Assembly (NCBI GenBank): GCA_012517145.1
Contig: JAAYVM010000178.1
Span: forward strand, 1 to 33,325
Direction of reading: 5' to 3'
Source: Acholeplasmataceae bacterium
GTDB lineage: Bacteria > Bacillota > Negativicutes > Acidaminococcales > Acidaminococcaceae
Length of the DNA stretch: 33,325 bases
Of the stretch, positions 15,486-25,530 are shown one piece after another (position 1 is the first letter of the stretch; each line of letters starts with the position of its first letter). Under the pieces are notes generated by a model. It saw nothing but the letters and a program-made list of their open reading frames with translations. It had not been told where the DNA came from and made no database searches. The position numbers and the translations under genes were made by a program.

Positions 15486-17162
15486 ATGAAAAAAAAAGGT
15501 GTTTTAAGTACTTGCATGTTAGCTTTAATAATCGGTGTTATGCCATCAACTGCTTTTGCTGACATCCCAACAACCGTAATTCCATCAGCTGGTTCACTGC
15601 TTAGCGAGCTTGAACCGGAGAGGCATATCACGCCCAGACCAACCAAACCAGAAATCGATGTCAAGCTCCCTGTACCAGCTTCTGCTGTACAAACTGGCCG
15701 TATGCTGGTTAAAAATATTCGTTTTGTCTGTCAGGAAATGGATATCCAAAAGGAACTTGATTTTCTTACAGCCGATAAATTGAACAACAAATTATCTTTT
15801 GATGATATGCAGGAGCTGGCCCTTGCCGCTACCAAACACCTGCGCAGCCAAGGTTATATGACCGCTATTGTTTATATTCCTGAGCAAAAATTTGATGATT
15901 CCGCTACATTAAAGCTTAATGTCATTTTGGGTCGTTTTGGCGATATTGTATTAACCAATAAATCAGAACTTACCGACCAGAGGGTTCTCGGCTATACCTA
16001 TGAAATACGCCCCGGTCAGATTATAACTTCCAAAACACTCGATAAAACTCTTCTTATTTTGAATGAGATTCCCGGAATTATTGCCCGTGCCTCGTTAGAG
16101 CCCGGCAAACATCCAGGCACCGCCAACATTCACCTTGATGTTACAACGCTGGAAAAAGAAGGCGGCTATATTTCCTCTGACAATTACGGCAGTAAATCCA
16201 CAGGCAACTGGCGCTTTGGCGGCAATTACCACTATAATAACCTTTCGCATGTTGGTGACCAACTGCAGCTAAATTACTTGACCAGCACACATGACATGGA
16301 TAACTACAGCATCCAGTATGCCTTACCGCTTGGACGCGACGGGGCTACATCGCATATTGCCTATTCCCGCATGAACTATGGCTTGGGAGATAAATTTGCT
16401 TATATGAATGCCGACGGTTATGCTGATACTTTTGAGCTTGGTTTTACCGTCCCGATGTACCGTTCTTTAACACAAAGCTCTTTTTATGATGTAGTCTACC
16501 GCAATCGTCAGTTAACTGACAAAATGTTCGATGGCGTCTGGAACAGCGGCAAATCATCAGATGCAGTAGATTTAGGTTTCCATGGTTATTTGCGCGGCGA
16601 AAATTCATCTTTTACCTATGGTTTGACCCATACAACCGGGAAAATGTATATGGATTCAGATATAGCCCAAGCCACAGACCTTCTGGATACAGCGGGCTGG
16701 TTCAATAAGACTTATCTCAGTACATCCTTCATCCGACGCCTCGACGAACGTTGGAATGCTACACTGGCTGTCAGCGGTCAATATGCCTACAACAATCTTG
16801 ATTCTTCAGAAGATTTTTATGGTACCGGGCCTAATGGTGTAAGAGCCTTCTCCCAAGGTGAATTAAGCGGTGACAGCGGACTCTTAGGCACTTTGGAATT
16901 CACCTATACGACAGGCCAGCCAAAATTGCAGCTTACCGCATTTATTGATGCAGCAAGAATACGTTATAGCAAAGATCCCCTGCCGGGTAGTGGTGAAAAT
17001 TACCGTGACCTTGCTGGTGCCGGTCTCAGCCTGATTTGGAATGAGTCACGTGATCTCTACGCCCGTTTAGACTGGGCAACACCGATAGGTGACCATTGGT
17101 CAGAAACTGACAACGAACGCACCAACAATACCTGGTGGTTCCGTATTGTCAAACAGTTGTGA
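15486..17162 (+). CDS. TpsB outer-membrane transporter (ShlB/FhaC/HecB family)
   Basis: The predicted protein is 558 residues with signal peptide MKKKGVLSTCMLALIIGVM (cut after TAFA). A Pro-rich linker is followed by a POTRA region (about 65-215, VKNIRFVCQEMDIQ, LRSQGYMTAIVYIPEQ, then GRFGDIVLTN) and a C-terminal 16-strand barrel. The conserved loop-6 motif is present as GVRAFSQGELSGDSG, which reaches into the pore in this Omp85-related family. It exports the partner TpsA across the outer membrane, so the cell must have an outer membrane. AGGAG at 15470-15474 points to the ATG at 15486 rather than the GTG at 15474 inside that site. The TpsA gene starts 18 bp after its stop, the normal TPS layout. 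Confidence 0.93.
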   Translation: MKKKGVLSTCMLALIIGVMPSTAFADIPTTVIPSAGSLLSELEPERHITPRPTKPEIDVKLPVPASAVQTGRMLVKNIRFVCQEMDIQKELDFLTADKLNNKLSFDDMQELALAATKHLRSQGYMTAIVYIPEQKFDDSATLKLNVILGRFGDIVLTNKSELTDQRVLGYTYEIRPGQIITSKTLDKTLLILNEIPGIIARASLEPGKHPGTANIHLDVTTLEKEGGYISSDNYGSKSTGNWRFGGNYHYNNLSHVGDQLQLNYLTSTHDMDNYSIQYALPLGRDGATSHIAYSRMNYGLGDKFAYMNADGYADTFELGFTVPMYRSLTQSSFYDVVYRNRQLTDKMFDGVWNSGKSSDAVDLGFHGYLRGENSSFTYGLTHTTGKMYMDSDIAQATDLLDTAGWFNKTYLSTSFIRRLDERWNATLAVSGQYAYNNLDSSEDFYGTGPNGVRAFSQGELSGDSGLLGTLEFTYTTGQPKLQLTAFIDAARIRYSKDPLPGSGENYRDLAGAGLSLIWNESRDLYARLDWATPIGDHWSETDNERTNNTWWFRIVKQL

Positions 17163-17180
17163 AGAAAGGAGTTGTAGATT

Positions 17181-20100
17181 ATGCAAATAGCTAAAAACCG
17201 CAATAAATTGGCTCTGCGTGTGACGTTATCATTGTTAATAGGCACAAGTCTTTATTTAGGTTCTGTTTCCACTACCTTCGCCGTTCCTGGCATCAATGAA
17301 CTACCTACAGGCGGAACGGTCGTAGTAGGCAGTGCAACAATTACCAACCCTTCTACGGGGCGAATGAACATTAATCAAGGAGCAACGACACCTTATGCAT
17401 TGATTAATTGGGAAAAATTCAATATTGGAGCCAATGCCTCCGTAAATATAACCCAGCATCAATCATCTGATGTCTTGGTAAATAACGTTGTCAGCAATAA
17501 TTTATCAGAAATATATGGCAAACTTAATGCCACAGGTAATGTTGTCCTGATCAATCCTAATGGTGTATTGTTCAGCGGCGCTAAAGTAAATGTTGGCGGA
17601 TTTGTAGCGTCAACGGCCAAACTCGCTGATGAAACTGCTACCTCTTTTCCTGGTTTTGCCACAGATGGCACAGTGCAAGGAAATATTGACGTTACCAATT
17701 CTACAATTAAAGCCGGTATTGGTGCCGTAATCGCCAATACCTCCGCCCTGAGCCTTCCTTCTGATTATGCTATTGGTCTAGGTGTTTTCAATGATGAAAT
17801 CAGACTTATCGCCAATGGCAATGTCAATATAAATGCCGGCACAACTCTGCAGGCGGTGGACCAGACTACGGTCACAACCGAAAACACTCTCGGTGTAGAA
17901 GAATACTCCGTAGCTGACAGTACCAGCACTTCACGTTCCCGTGTGCTCCTGAGATCAGATGCCAACGCTGATGATTACGGTACTGTAACTATGAACGGCA
18001 ACCCGGTAATTAATACCAGTACACTTGCCATCTATTATAATCCTGAAATTAAGGAAATAGCCACGACACAAGATGGCGTTCAATACTCAAAAAAGGATTA
18101 CACTAAAGAGCAAAATTTCTCCGGCCAATATACTTCAAATGCAACAACAGGCAAGCTTATCAGCGCTGATGCAGGACAAACTTATGCGCAGGCAACCCAA
18201 ACAGCCAGATCGGTTGCTGCTGTAAATGCTGACGCTTATATGTTAGTAAACAATATTGCACAGCTGCAGGATATCAGCGACGCTAATACCGGCAACTTAA
18301 ACGGCAAATATGCTCTTGGCAAAGACATCAATGCCACAGGCGATACTGCAGCCTTTTATGACCAAACGAACGGCATCTTATACCGTTCTGATAAAAATGG
18401 TAATATTGTCGCGGTGTCAACTTCTGATGGCGGTACTTTCACCGATGCCACGACCAAAGTTATTGCTGGCAAAACAATTACAAATACCGGCAGTACAATT
18501 TCTGACGGCACGTACAATTATAATGGCAGTACAACATCTGACTCTACCTATACTCTGGCTACCGATGGTTCCATCACAAGTTCAGTCTATAACCGCGATG
18601 CGACAGGCAATGTTATTATTCGTAACAGTGATGGCACAACAATCAGCGGCAATACCGTGAATACTGCCGGCAACACTTACAGCATTAGCGGTAATAGTGT
18701 CACTACCAATGGTGAAATGTACAATATTACCGCATCCACGGTTACCACGGTTCAAGGCGGGATTACCTATACCATAACGGGTAGTACAGTTACCGGCGTT
18801 GATGCTTCCAATAACCCTGTTACGATTCCTTCAGATACACAAACTCAGCTTTTGGGTTTGGCTAGTTCGGTAAAGGATGCGCAATCAACCTACACCTCAG
18901 CCCAAACAGTCAACACGGCGATGAATACCTTTGCAACAGGTGCCAATGCCGCAAAGCCTGCTTTAGCTACAGCGCTGACCCAATTTAATGCTTTAAATAC
19001 CACAGCAATCAATCAACCAGCAAAAAGCATTGATTCTTCCAAATGGAATGATAATAAAGGCTTTAATCCAATCGGAGATGCAGATACCGGCAAAGCATTT
19101 AAGGGTTCTTTTGACGGTTATGACGGTGACGCAGTCCACGGCATCAGCAATTTGACCATTAAGCGTACCGACGAAGATAATGTAGGTTTGTTCGGTGTAA
19201 CTGACGGCTCTTCTCTCAGGCGCGTCATTTTGAACAATGCCGTCATTGAAGGGCAAAGCAATGTCGGGGCTTTAGTCGGGCAAATGAAAGGAACCACTGT
19301 CAGCAGTTCCGCTACTTACGGCGGCTCAGTCACCAGCACTACTGCAGGATCAGCCAATATAGGCGGTCTGGTTGGCCTTGCAACCGACGCCAGTAACATT
19401 AATTCAGCTTACAATAGTGCTGCTGTCACCGGCAAAAATGATGACGGCAGTGTTAATATCTCCAATGTAGGCGGCATTGTTGGTCATTTGGACAATTCTA
19501 ATGTGAGCAGCGTAATCAACGCTGGTACCATTTATGGTGAAAAAAGCACTGGTGGGTTAGTTGGTAATGTGAATAACGATACTATGCCGACTAATACAAA
19601 AACACTGGCAAATTCCTATAACAAGGGACAAGTCAGCGGCATCGACAATACGGGCGGTATTGCAGGCGAAGCTACTAATGCCTCTTTTGATACGGTTTAT
19701 AACACGAATGAAGCTTCAACTTTAAGTGGCAATTTGGCGGCCTTAAATACTGGCAACGCAGCAATCAAAGCTTATTATGTTGGCAGCCAGAACCAAAGCA
19801 AATCCGGCAAGATAACCGGCACCGGTCAAAATACCGGCGGTTTAGTTGGCTTAGCAGAAAATACCACTATTGATAAAGCTTACAATGCCGGCAACGTAAC
19901 TGGCACCACGAACACTGGTGGCTTGGTTGGTCAAATGACGGGTGCGTCCGGCAAAATTACAAATGCTTATAATGCCGATAACAATACGGTAATTCGTGAA
20001 ACATTTGCGAGTGGCTTACCTGATGCCGTGAAAAATATAACCAGCAGCAGCAATGTAACAGAAGAAGATGTTCGCTACTATAGTTTCTATTCTGTAGACA

Positions 20101-23100
20101 GTTCAGGCAATCCAACCTATTATTATTTTATTCCCACACTGGAAAACGGTACTGTCGGAAAAAGTGATACTCAAGGCGCCAAAGGCTATTATGTGCTGGC
20201 AGACGGAAGTATCGTTAATCCTGATAACTCAACTAATAACACCAATTACGTGCCCGCTGAAGATCGTTATTATATGAATCGCATGGGCTATCTTGATGCC
20301 AATGTAACAGGCATAGAAAATACCGGCGGTCTTGTTGGCAATATGACAAATGGTATGATCGACACCACGTATAACGCCGGCACAGTAACCGGTACAGCCG
20401 CCAGCAGCGGCGGTCTGGTGGGAACAATGTCAGGCGGCACGTTAAAAAATTCTTTTTACGTCACAGGCACTGATGCCAGTACAGGCAAAGAATTTTCTGG
20501 TCAAACAAAAGCTGTCGGCAATCAAATCAGCGGAACAGTTGCCTCGAATATCAAAAGCGAAGGCCAAGACATTAAACTGATGCGGCAAGGCACTAATGTT
20601 AAATCGCTCGGTGACAATGCTACCAACAATACCAATTGGATTGGAATTATACAAGATACTACTCAAGGCGGTTTGTATGTCTATACAACAACACCTACAG
20701 ACGTTGATGCCATTATCAATGGAAGTACTGTTCGCTACTTCACCCCAGACGAAGGTCTTTTTACTTTGGCTGCCAACGGCAATCACGTGGCAATCTTACA
20801 GCCTGTAGAAGGAACTACAGATAAGTTTAAGAGCTTGGAAAATGGCAAAACTTATACCTTAACGACTGATGGCAGCGGAACTAACACTTTTAAAGCTGAC
20901 GGAGAAGCTGATATTACTATTTATAAACGAATGGTTTCCAGCAACCAGGGTGATAACTGGTTAATTTATGAAAACAGCTCGCTACCGCTTTTACAGGCTT
21001 ACCTGAATAACACTGGTCTGGACCGAGTATTTGAATATGACGGCACTACGCATAATCTGGTTACACAGGATGTAGATCACCTCTACGGCCGAGCTGACTT
21101 TAATGACGGTGCCGGTAAGAATGTCTGGACTGATGGCTATACCGAATCAGGAGAACATCCGGGATCCAGTCAATATCGTTATGACCGCTCTTCTATCTGG
21201 TCTCCTCAGCATGCTTACCAAATTGATCCCAAAGCACAGATTGTTATTTTGCCGAAGGACATGACCGTCACAGTAACAGGCAACAAAACTTACGGCAACT
21301 ATGCACTTACCGGTTATTATGTAGCAGTCGGCAGCAATTACTACAAGGTAATAGATACCAACGATTTAGTCACCTATCCTGATGGTTATTATTATGAGAA
21401 AGTTATTTTGACAAACGGAGAAACAATTGCCGCCAAAGCGAATGCCGAAGGCAAATATCTAGTTACCATTAATGGATTCATGCAAGGTGAGGGAATCTTG
21501 ACAGACGGTCAAACGAAAGACGTTATGTCCGGCCTCGTAACCATGATGAAAAATTCTACTGAAGGTAATAATTTTGTCTACGAAGATATCTCTAACGGTA
21601 CGAAAGATACCCTCCAACTGGACGCCGGCAATTACAACTTCTCCTCAGGTTCCTTAGGCGGGCTCGAAGCTGACCACAGAAACTATAATATTAGTTATGC
21701 AGGTCAGGAAACCATTGGCAAAGCTAATCTCTACTACACTGTCGACGGCGTTCGCGATTATGGCAAAACCAATCTTGACCGCAATGGTGAATACAAGTTC
21801 ACGTTGGTCGGAATTGATGACGCCGTTGGAACCAATGGGGCCTATACCAGTACCGAAGGCTATCTGAAAGCATGGGATCAGGACAAATTGGTCGGTATGA
21901 CCGCCAACGACGTTACCGCCTTCCTTAATAAAAACGGCTTAACGTATTCTATCCAAGGCAAAGCCGATGGTGGCTCAGTCATAACAATTGACAATAAAAC
22001 CCATGTAATCGTGGATAGCACAGGGAAAGTAACCAGCTATGATGTGACGTCATTTGGCCCCAACCCTGCATTTAACTCTGCCGCCCTAAGCAAAAACTAC
22101 AACCTGGTGTGGAAAGCAGAAAATGCTAATACGACTCTAAAAACAAATACCGCTCAGAATACGTTCGGCACTACGGCAGCCACCGTTGCTAAAAGCACGA
22201 TGACGTTGAAACCTGTTGATTTAAATGTCACTATTAACGGCGAACGCAACTATGGCGACAACATGTCAACAAGTGACAGTATCATTTACGCTTCAACAGC
22301 CAGTGATGGCAAATGGGCAGTCAATGCCAACGGTTATGCCAGTAACAGCCGGGATAATTCCAGTACGGTCATCAACAAAACTGTTCTGCAAAGTTTATTG
22401 AACCTGGTTGAAGGATTACCGGAAAACACGCTTAATAAAATTGATGCAACAACCTTTGTTAAACGTGATGGATCTGGTAATGTAACCGTCTATGATTTAA
22501 AGGCCGGCACAGAATACACAGGAAGCTTGATTGATGTAGCCACTTTGTTCACCAAAACAGATGGTAACGACAATCGTACTGTTGTCTTTGATCCTTCTGC
22601 TACCAATAATCAGATACTCAATTCTGCTTATAAATATGATTATCTTGTCAAAAATGGCAACCATAGTTTAAAAATAAAACCGATAGATTTAACTATTTTG
22701 ACAAACGGCTCCAAAATATATGGTCAAAATAATGATGACATTGCTTATGGTTACACTTATAACGGGTTAAAAGATTTTGACACTGACGACCATGATACCT
22801 ATCTCAAGAATAATACCACTTATACCAGTTCGCCTGATAGCCGTATCACTTCTACCAGCGATGCAGGTGTTTACGGTACTCAAAATGGTGACGGCCAAAA
22901 GGCAATTAACACAACAATACAAAATACCGGTTCAACAGAATACAACAATATAGCTAATAATTACAACATTAAATTCGCCGATACTTTAACCATCAACAAA
23001 CGGCAGTTAACCGTCAACACCGAAGGCAGCAAGACATACGGCAGCGCTAATCCGACCACCGGTTTTACTTACACTTCCAATACGGGTACCGCTGACAATA

Positions 23101-24032
23101 CAACCGGTTTGATGACCTGGGACAATACTTTGCTGCAAAATTCTACAACCGTTGTCGAAGGTCTTGATGAACGTTCCAATGCCGGCGTCTATGGCACGGA
23201 AGGCTCGCAAATACCTAACAACAAAGTCCTGAATACTACAACTGTCGCTAATTTAAACAAAAACTATGATATTACACACACTGATAAGTTTACAATTAAC
23301 AAGAAGGACCTGACCTACGCTTACACCGGCACGCGCGAATATGGCCGAGACAACGCCACCGGCAGCTATAATAATCCAATTTTTAATGGTTTAACAGCTT
23401 GGGATTCAGCAACTTCAGCTGACTATACGCTAAGCAATGAAGCTGAACGTACTACAAACGTTGGCACCCATTCAGACAAGTTGAAAGTAGAACTCACTGG
23501 CGATGTTTTCAAAAATTATAATATTTCCGGCACAACCGCTTTAGAAATTACTAAAGCAGATTTCACTTATGTGGCCGACCACACTGAATACTGGCAGGGG
23601 CAACAAATACCAGCACAAACCGGACGCGTCTTCAACAGTCATGGTGAAGATGTGAGTGACCTTGTTGGCTCTGTCGCCTGGATGACGTCTGCTACACGCT
23701 ACTCATCTCCTGGTTATTATGAAATTATCGGCAGCGGCTCGGCTGACAACAGCGGCAATTATAATGTTTTTCAATATGGCAACACTGGTGCATATAGTGA
23801 CTTCGAGCCAGCTTTTACCGACGCCCGTGATAATTTCACTGCACTGAAAATCAAAGCCAACCAAACCTTAAATTATGGTGAAATTTATGGTTCTTGGGGA
23901 AATTACCGTAAACCGCAATTGGATATCCGTTACTTAACTTCTAAATCTACTGAAGGTATCAATCGTGATTGGTCAGATAGTGCACAAGATAAAGGTACGT
24001 TTACCTTTATCAGTAACTCGCAAAAGAAATAA
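17181..24032 (+). CDS. TpsA filamentous haemagglutinin-like exoprotein
   Basis: The predicted protein is 2,283 residues, exported by the TpsB just upstream. Signal peptide residues 1-34 (ending STTFA). The TPS secretion domain (about 35-270) carries the hallmark NPNG at 125-128, followed by VLFSGAKVNVGGFVAST. Residues ~667-1095 hold GLUG-type repeats (NVGLFG, IGGLVG, TGGLVG, SGGLVG, each with an AYN or SYN strand). Residues ~1350-2170 hold at least six MBG/YG-type modules, each with a G-x-K-x-YG start (KTYGNY, RDYGKT, RNYGDN, KIYGQN, KTYGSA, REYGRD) and ending in I-x-K-x-x-L/F, plus a divergent seventh. Two long inserts, ~387-618 and ~940-1030, break the repeat pattern. No LPXTG, SLH or other C-terminal anchor is seen, so it is either released or held by TpsB. 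AAGGAG lies 9 bases before the ATG. Likely a fibrous adhesin; the target is unknown. Confidence 0.92.
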   Translation: MQIAKNRNKLALRVTLSLLIGTSLYLGSVSTTFAVPGINELPTGGTVVVGSATITNPSTGRMNINQGATTPYALINWEKFNIGANASVNITQHQSSDVLVNNVVSNNLSEIYGKLNATGNVVLINPNGVLFSGAKVNVGGFVASTAKLADETATSFPGFATDGTVQGNIDVTNSTIKAGIGAVIANTSALSLPSDYAIGLGVFNDEIRLIANGNVNINAGTTLQAVDQTTVTTENTLGVEEYSVADSTSTSRSRVLLRSDANADDYGTVTMNGNPVINTSTLAIYYNPEIKEIATTQDGVQYSKKDYTKEQNFSGQYTSNATTGKLISADAGQTYAQATQTARSVAAVNADAYMLVNNIAQLQDISDANTGNLNGKYALGKDINATGDTAAFYDQTNGILYRSDKNGNIVAVSTSDGGTFTDATTKVIAGKTITNTGSTISDGTYNYNGSTTSDSTYTLATDGSITSSVYNRDATGNVIIRNSDGTTISGNTVNTAGNTYSISGNSVTTNGEMYNITASTVTTVQGGITYTITGSTVTGVDASNNPVTIPSDTQTQLLGLASSVKDAQSTYTSAQTVNTAMNTFATGANAAKPALATALTQFNALNTTAINQPAKSIDSSKWNDNKGFNPIGDADTGKAFKGSFDGYDGDAVHGISNLTIKRTDEDNVGLFGVTDGSSLRRVILNNAVIEGQSNVGALVGQMKGTTVSSSATYGGSVTSTTAGSANIGGLVGLATDASNINSAYNSAAVTGKNDDGSVNISNVGGIVGHLDNSNVSSVINAGTIYGEKSTGGLVGNVNNDTMPTNTKTLANSYNKGQVSGIDNTGGIAGEATNASFDTVYNTNEASTLSGNLAALNTGNAAIKAYYVGSQNQSKSGKITGTGQNTGGLVGLAENTTIDKAYNAGNVTGTTNTGGLVGQMTGASGKITNAYNADNNTVIRETFASGLPDAVKNITSSSNVTEEDVRYYSFYSVDSSGNPTYYYFIPTLENGTVGKSDTQGAKGYYVLADGSIVNPDNSTNNTNYVPAEDRYYMNRMGYLDANVTGIENTGGLVGNMTNGMIDTTYNAGTVTGTAASSGGLVGTMSGGTLKNSFYVTGTDASTGKEFSGQTKAVGNQISGTVASNIKSEGQDIKLMRQGTNVKSLGDNATNNTNWIGIIQDTTQGGLYVYTTTPTDVDAIINGSTVRYFTPDEGLFTLAANGNHVAILQPVEGTTDKFKSLENGKTYTLTTDGSGTNTFKADGEADITIYKRMVSSNQGDNWLIYENSSLPLLQAYLNNTGLDRVFEYDGTTHNLVTQDVDHLYGRADFNDGAGKNVWTDGYTESGEHPGSSQYRYDRSSIWSPQHAYQIDPKAQIVILPKDMTVTVTGNKTYGNYALTGYYVAVGSNYYKVIDTNDLVTYPDGYYYEKVILTNGETIAAKANAEGKYLVTINGFMQGEGILTDGQTKDVMSGLVTMMKNSTEGNNFVYEDISNGTKDTLQLDAGNYNFSSGSLGGLEADHRNYNISYAGQETIGKANLYYTVDGVRDYGKTNLDRNGEYKFTLVGIDDAVGTNGAYTSTEGYLKAWDQDKLVGMTANDVTAFLNKNGLTYSIQGKADGGSVITIDNKTHVIVDSTGKVTSYDVTSFGPNPAFNSAALSKNYNLVWKAENANTTLKTNTAQNTFGTTAATVAKSTMTLKPVDLNVTINGERNYGDNMSTSDSIIYASTASDGKWAVNANGYASNSRDNSSTVINKTVLQSLLNLVEGLPENTLNKIDATTFVKRDGSGNVTVYDLKAGTEYTGSLIDVATLFTKTDGNDNRTVVFDPSATNNQILNSAYKYDYLVKNGNHSLKIKPIDLTILTNGSKIYGQNNDDIAYGYTYNGLKDFDTDDHDTYLKNNTTYTSSPDSRITSTSDAGVYGTQNGDGQKAINTTIQNTGSTEYNNIANNYNIKFADTLTINKRQLTVNTEGSKTYGSANPTTGFTYTSNTGTADNTTGLMTWDNTLLQNSTTVVEGLDERSNAGVYGTEGSQIPNNKVLNTTTVANLNKNYDITHTDKFTINKKDLTYAYTGTREYGRDNATGSYNNPIFNGLTAWDSATSADYTLSNEAERTTNVGTHSDKLKVELTGDVFKNYNISGTTALEITKADFTYVADHTEYWQGQQIPAQTGRVFNSHGEDVSDLVGSVAWMTSATRYSSPGYYEIIGSGSADNSGNYNVFQYGNTGAYSDFEPAFTDARDNFTALKIKANQTLNYGEIYGSWGNYRKPQLDIRYLTSKSTEGINRDWSDSAQDKGTFTFISNSQKK

Positions 24033-24058
24033 GACTCAACTTGATCAACACAACTCAA

Positions 24059-24096
24059 AAAAGGGACTATCTCCAAATTTGGAGATAGTCCCTTTT
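24059..24096. terminator. Perfect bidirectional terminator
   Basis: A 16-bp perfect stem (AAGGGACTATCTCC and its complement, with A/T flanks) closes around AAATTT. It lies between the convergent TpsA (+) and ABC ATPase (-) genes and should end both transcripts. Confidence 0.92.
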
Positions 24097-24126
24097 ACAA
24101 ACCATTTAAATAACCTTAGCTCACAC

Positions 24127-24858
24127 TTAGTAGCGGATACGTCTGAGGAAGTTTTGAGTTCTTTCTTGCTGCGGATTACCAAAGAATCCATTAGGTTCGC
24201 CTTCTTCGACAATTACACCTTTATCCATGAAGATAACTCTGTCGGCGACCTCGCGAGCAAAGCCCATTTCATGAGTTACGACAATCATAGTCATACCCTC
24301 TTCAGCTAAGCTCTTCATAACCATCAGTACCTCTCCCACCAATTCCGGATCCAGTGCTGATGTCGGTTCATCAAAAAGCATTATCTGCGGATTCATCGCG
24401 AGCGATCTGGCAATCGCCACACGTTGCTGCTGTCCGCCTGAAAGTTCTTTGGGATAGCTGTCGAACTTATCGGCAAGTCCAACCCTTTCGAGCAAACCCA
24501 TGGCAAGCGTGCGCGCTTCCTCTTTTGGCATTCCCTTGACAATGACCGGTGCTTCAATAACATTCTCCAGCACTGTTTTATGGGGAAATAGATTAAACCG
24601 TTGGAAAACCATACCAATATTTCTTCTAAGCATGCTCAAATCGGTTTTGTCATTAATTTCCTGTTCTTCAAACAAGATACTGCCTGACTGGATAGGTTCC
24701 AAACAGTTGATGCAACGCAAAACAGTACTTTTGCCGGAACCACTTGGTCCAATGATAACAATTTTTTCGCCCTCATTAACCTGCAGATTAAAATCTTTTA
24801 ATACTTCAACCGTGCCAAAAGATTTACAAATATTACGCATTTCAACAATATGGTTCAT
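24127..24858 (-). CDS. Polar amino acid ABC transporter, ATPase
   Basis: The 243-residue protein is a GlnQ/HisP-type ATPase: Walker [10 protein letters not shown] (37-45), Q-loop [10 protein letters not shown], signature LSGGQQQR (139-146), Walker [13 protein letters not shown] (159-170) and switch His in VVTHEMGFA. It energises the permease just upstream, whose stop it overlaps by 4 bp (ATGA), so translation is coupled. As last gene of the diaminopropionate/acyl-amino acid unit, it ends before the perfect hairpin at 24059-24096. Substrate specificity is set by the binding protein and cannot be read here. Confidence 0.95.
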   Translation of the reverse strand: MNHIVEMRNICKSFGTVEVLKDFNLQVNEGEKIVIIGPSGSGKSTVLRCINCLEPIQSGSILFEEQEINDKTDLSMLRRNIGMVFQRFNLFPHKTVLENVIEAPVIVKGMPKEEARTLAMGLLERVGLADKFDSYPKELSGGQQQRVAIARSLAMNPQIMLFDEPTSALDPELVGEVLMVMKSLAEEGMTMIVVTHEMGFAREVADRVIFMDKGVIVEEGEPNGFFGNPQQERTQNFLRRIRY

Positions 24859-25508
24859 TGTCTTGCCATCCTTTTTTCCAGTTTATCCGCAATAATCATG
24901 AACACCGAGTTCATAATCAGATACAGAACAGCAACAACGGTATATACCTCAAAACTGCGGAAGGTAGTATAAATAAGCTGCTCACCAGTACGGAATAGCT
25001 CTGTTATTGTAACCAAAGAGGCGATTGATGAATTTTTGAGGGTCATAATAAATTGATTTACCAGCGGTGGAATGCAGACTTTGATAGCCTGCGGTCCAAT
25101 AATCCTGATCATTGCCTGCCTGTATTTCATACCAAGGGACAAAGAAGCTTCCAGCTGTCCCTTATCGATAGCCTGGATACCGGCGCGAATTATTTCCGTG
25201 ATATATGCCCCGGTATTAACCGCAAGACCAAGCACGCCCGCCGTCATACTGGACATTTTAATTCCCAACTGCGGCAGGCCGAAATATAAAATAAACAACT
25301 GAACCATAACCGGAGTTCCACGAATTATCCAGACATATAAAAATGCTATTCTGGATAAAACCCTATTGGTTGAAATCCGGCACAGGGCTCCGCCTATACC
25401 GAATACCATGCCTAAAAGTAAGGCAAAAAACGATATCTCCAGCGTAACCCAACATCCCTCAATAAATAAAGGAAGTTTGCCAATTATAACGGAGTAATCT
25501 AAGTTCAT
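24855..25508 (-). CDS. Polar amino acid ABC transporter, permease
   Basis: The 217-residue inner-membrane protein is of the HisM/GlnP family with about five helices. The cytoplasmic loop that contacts the ATPase is visible: [19 protein letters not shown] (the EAA motif, EASLSLGM). It probably works as a homodimer since only one permease gene is present. It begins 22 bp after the binding-protein gene with an AGGAAGTAGGG site and overlaps the ATPase start by 4 bp. Confidence 0.94.
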   Translation of the reverse strand: MNLDYSVIIGKLPLFIEGCWVTLEISFFALLLGMVFGIGGALCRISTNRVLSRIAFLYVWIIRGTPVMVQLFILYFGLPQLGIKMSSMTAGVLGLAVNTGAYITEIIRAGIQAIDKGQLEASLSLGMKYRQAMIRIIGPQAIKVCIPPLVNQFIMTLKNSSIASLVTITELFRTGEQLIYTTFRSFEVYTVVAVLYLIMNSVFMIIADKLEKRMARQ

Positions 25509-25530
25509 CGCCCTACTTCCTTTCTCAAAA

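Noticed and set aside
17181-24032. Repetitive DNA in the exoprotein considered as a CRISPR or tandem-repeat array
   Set aside because: Repeats are diverged, in frame and explained as protein modules (GLUG, MBG/YG); there are no constant direct repeats with unique spacers.
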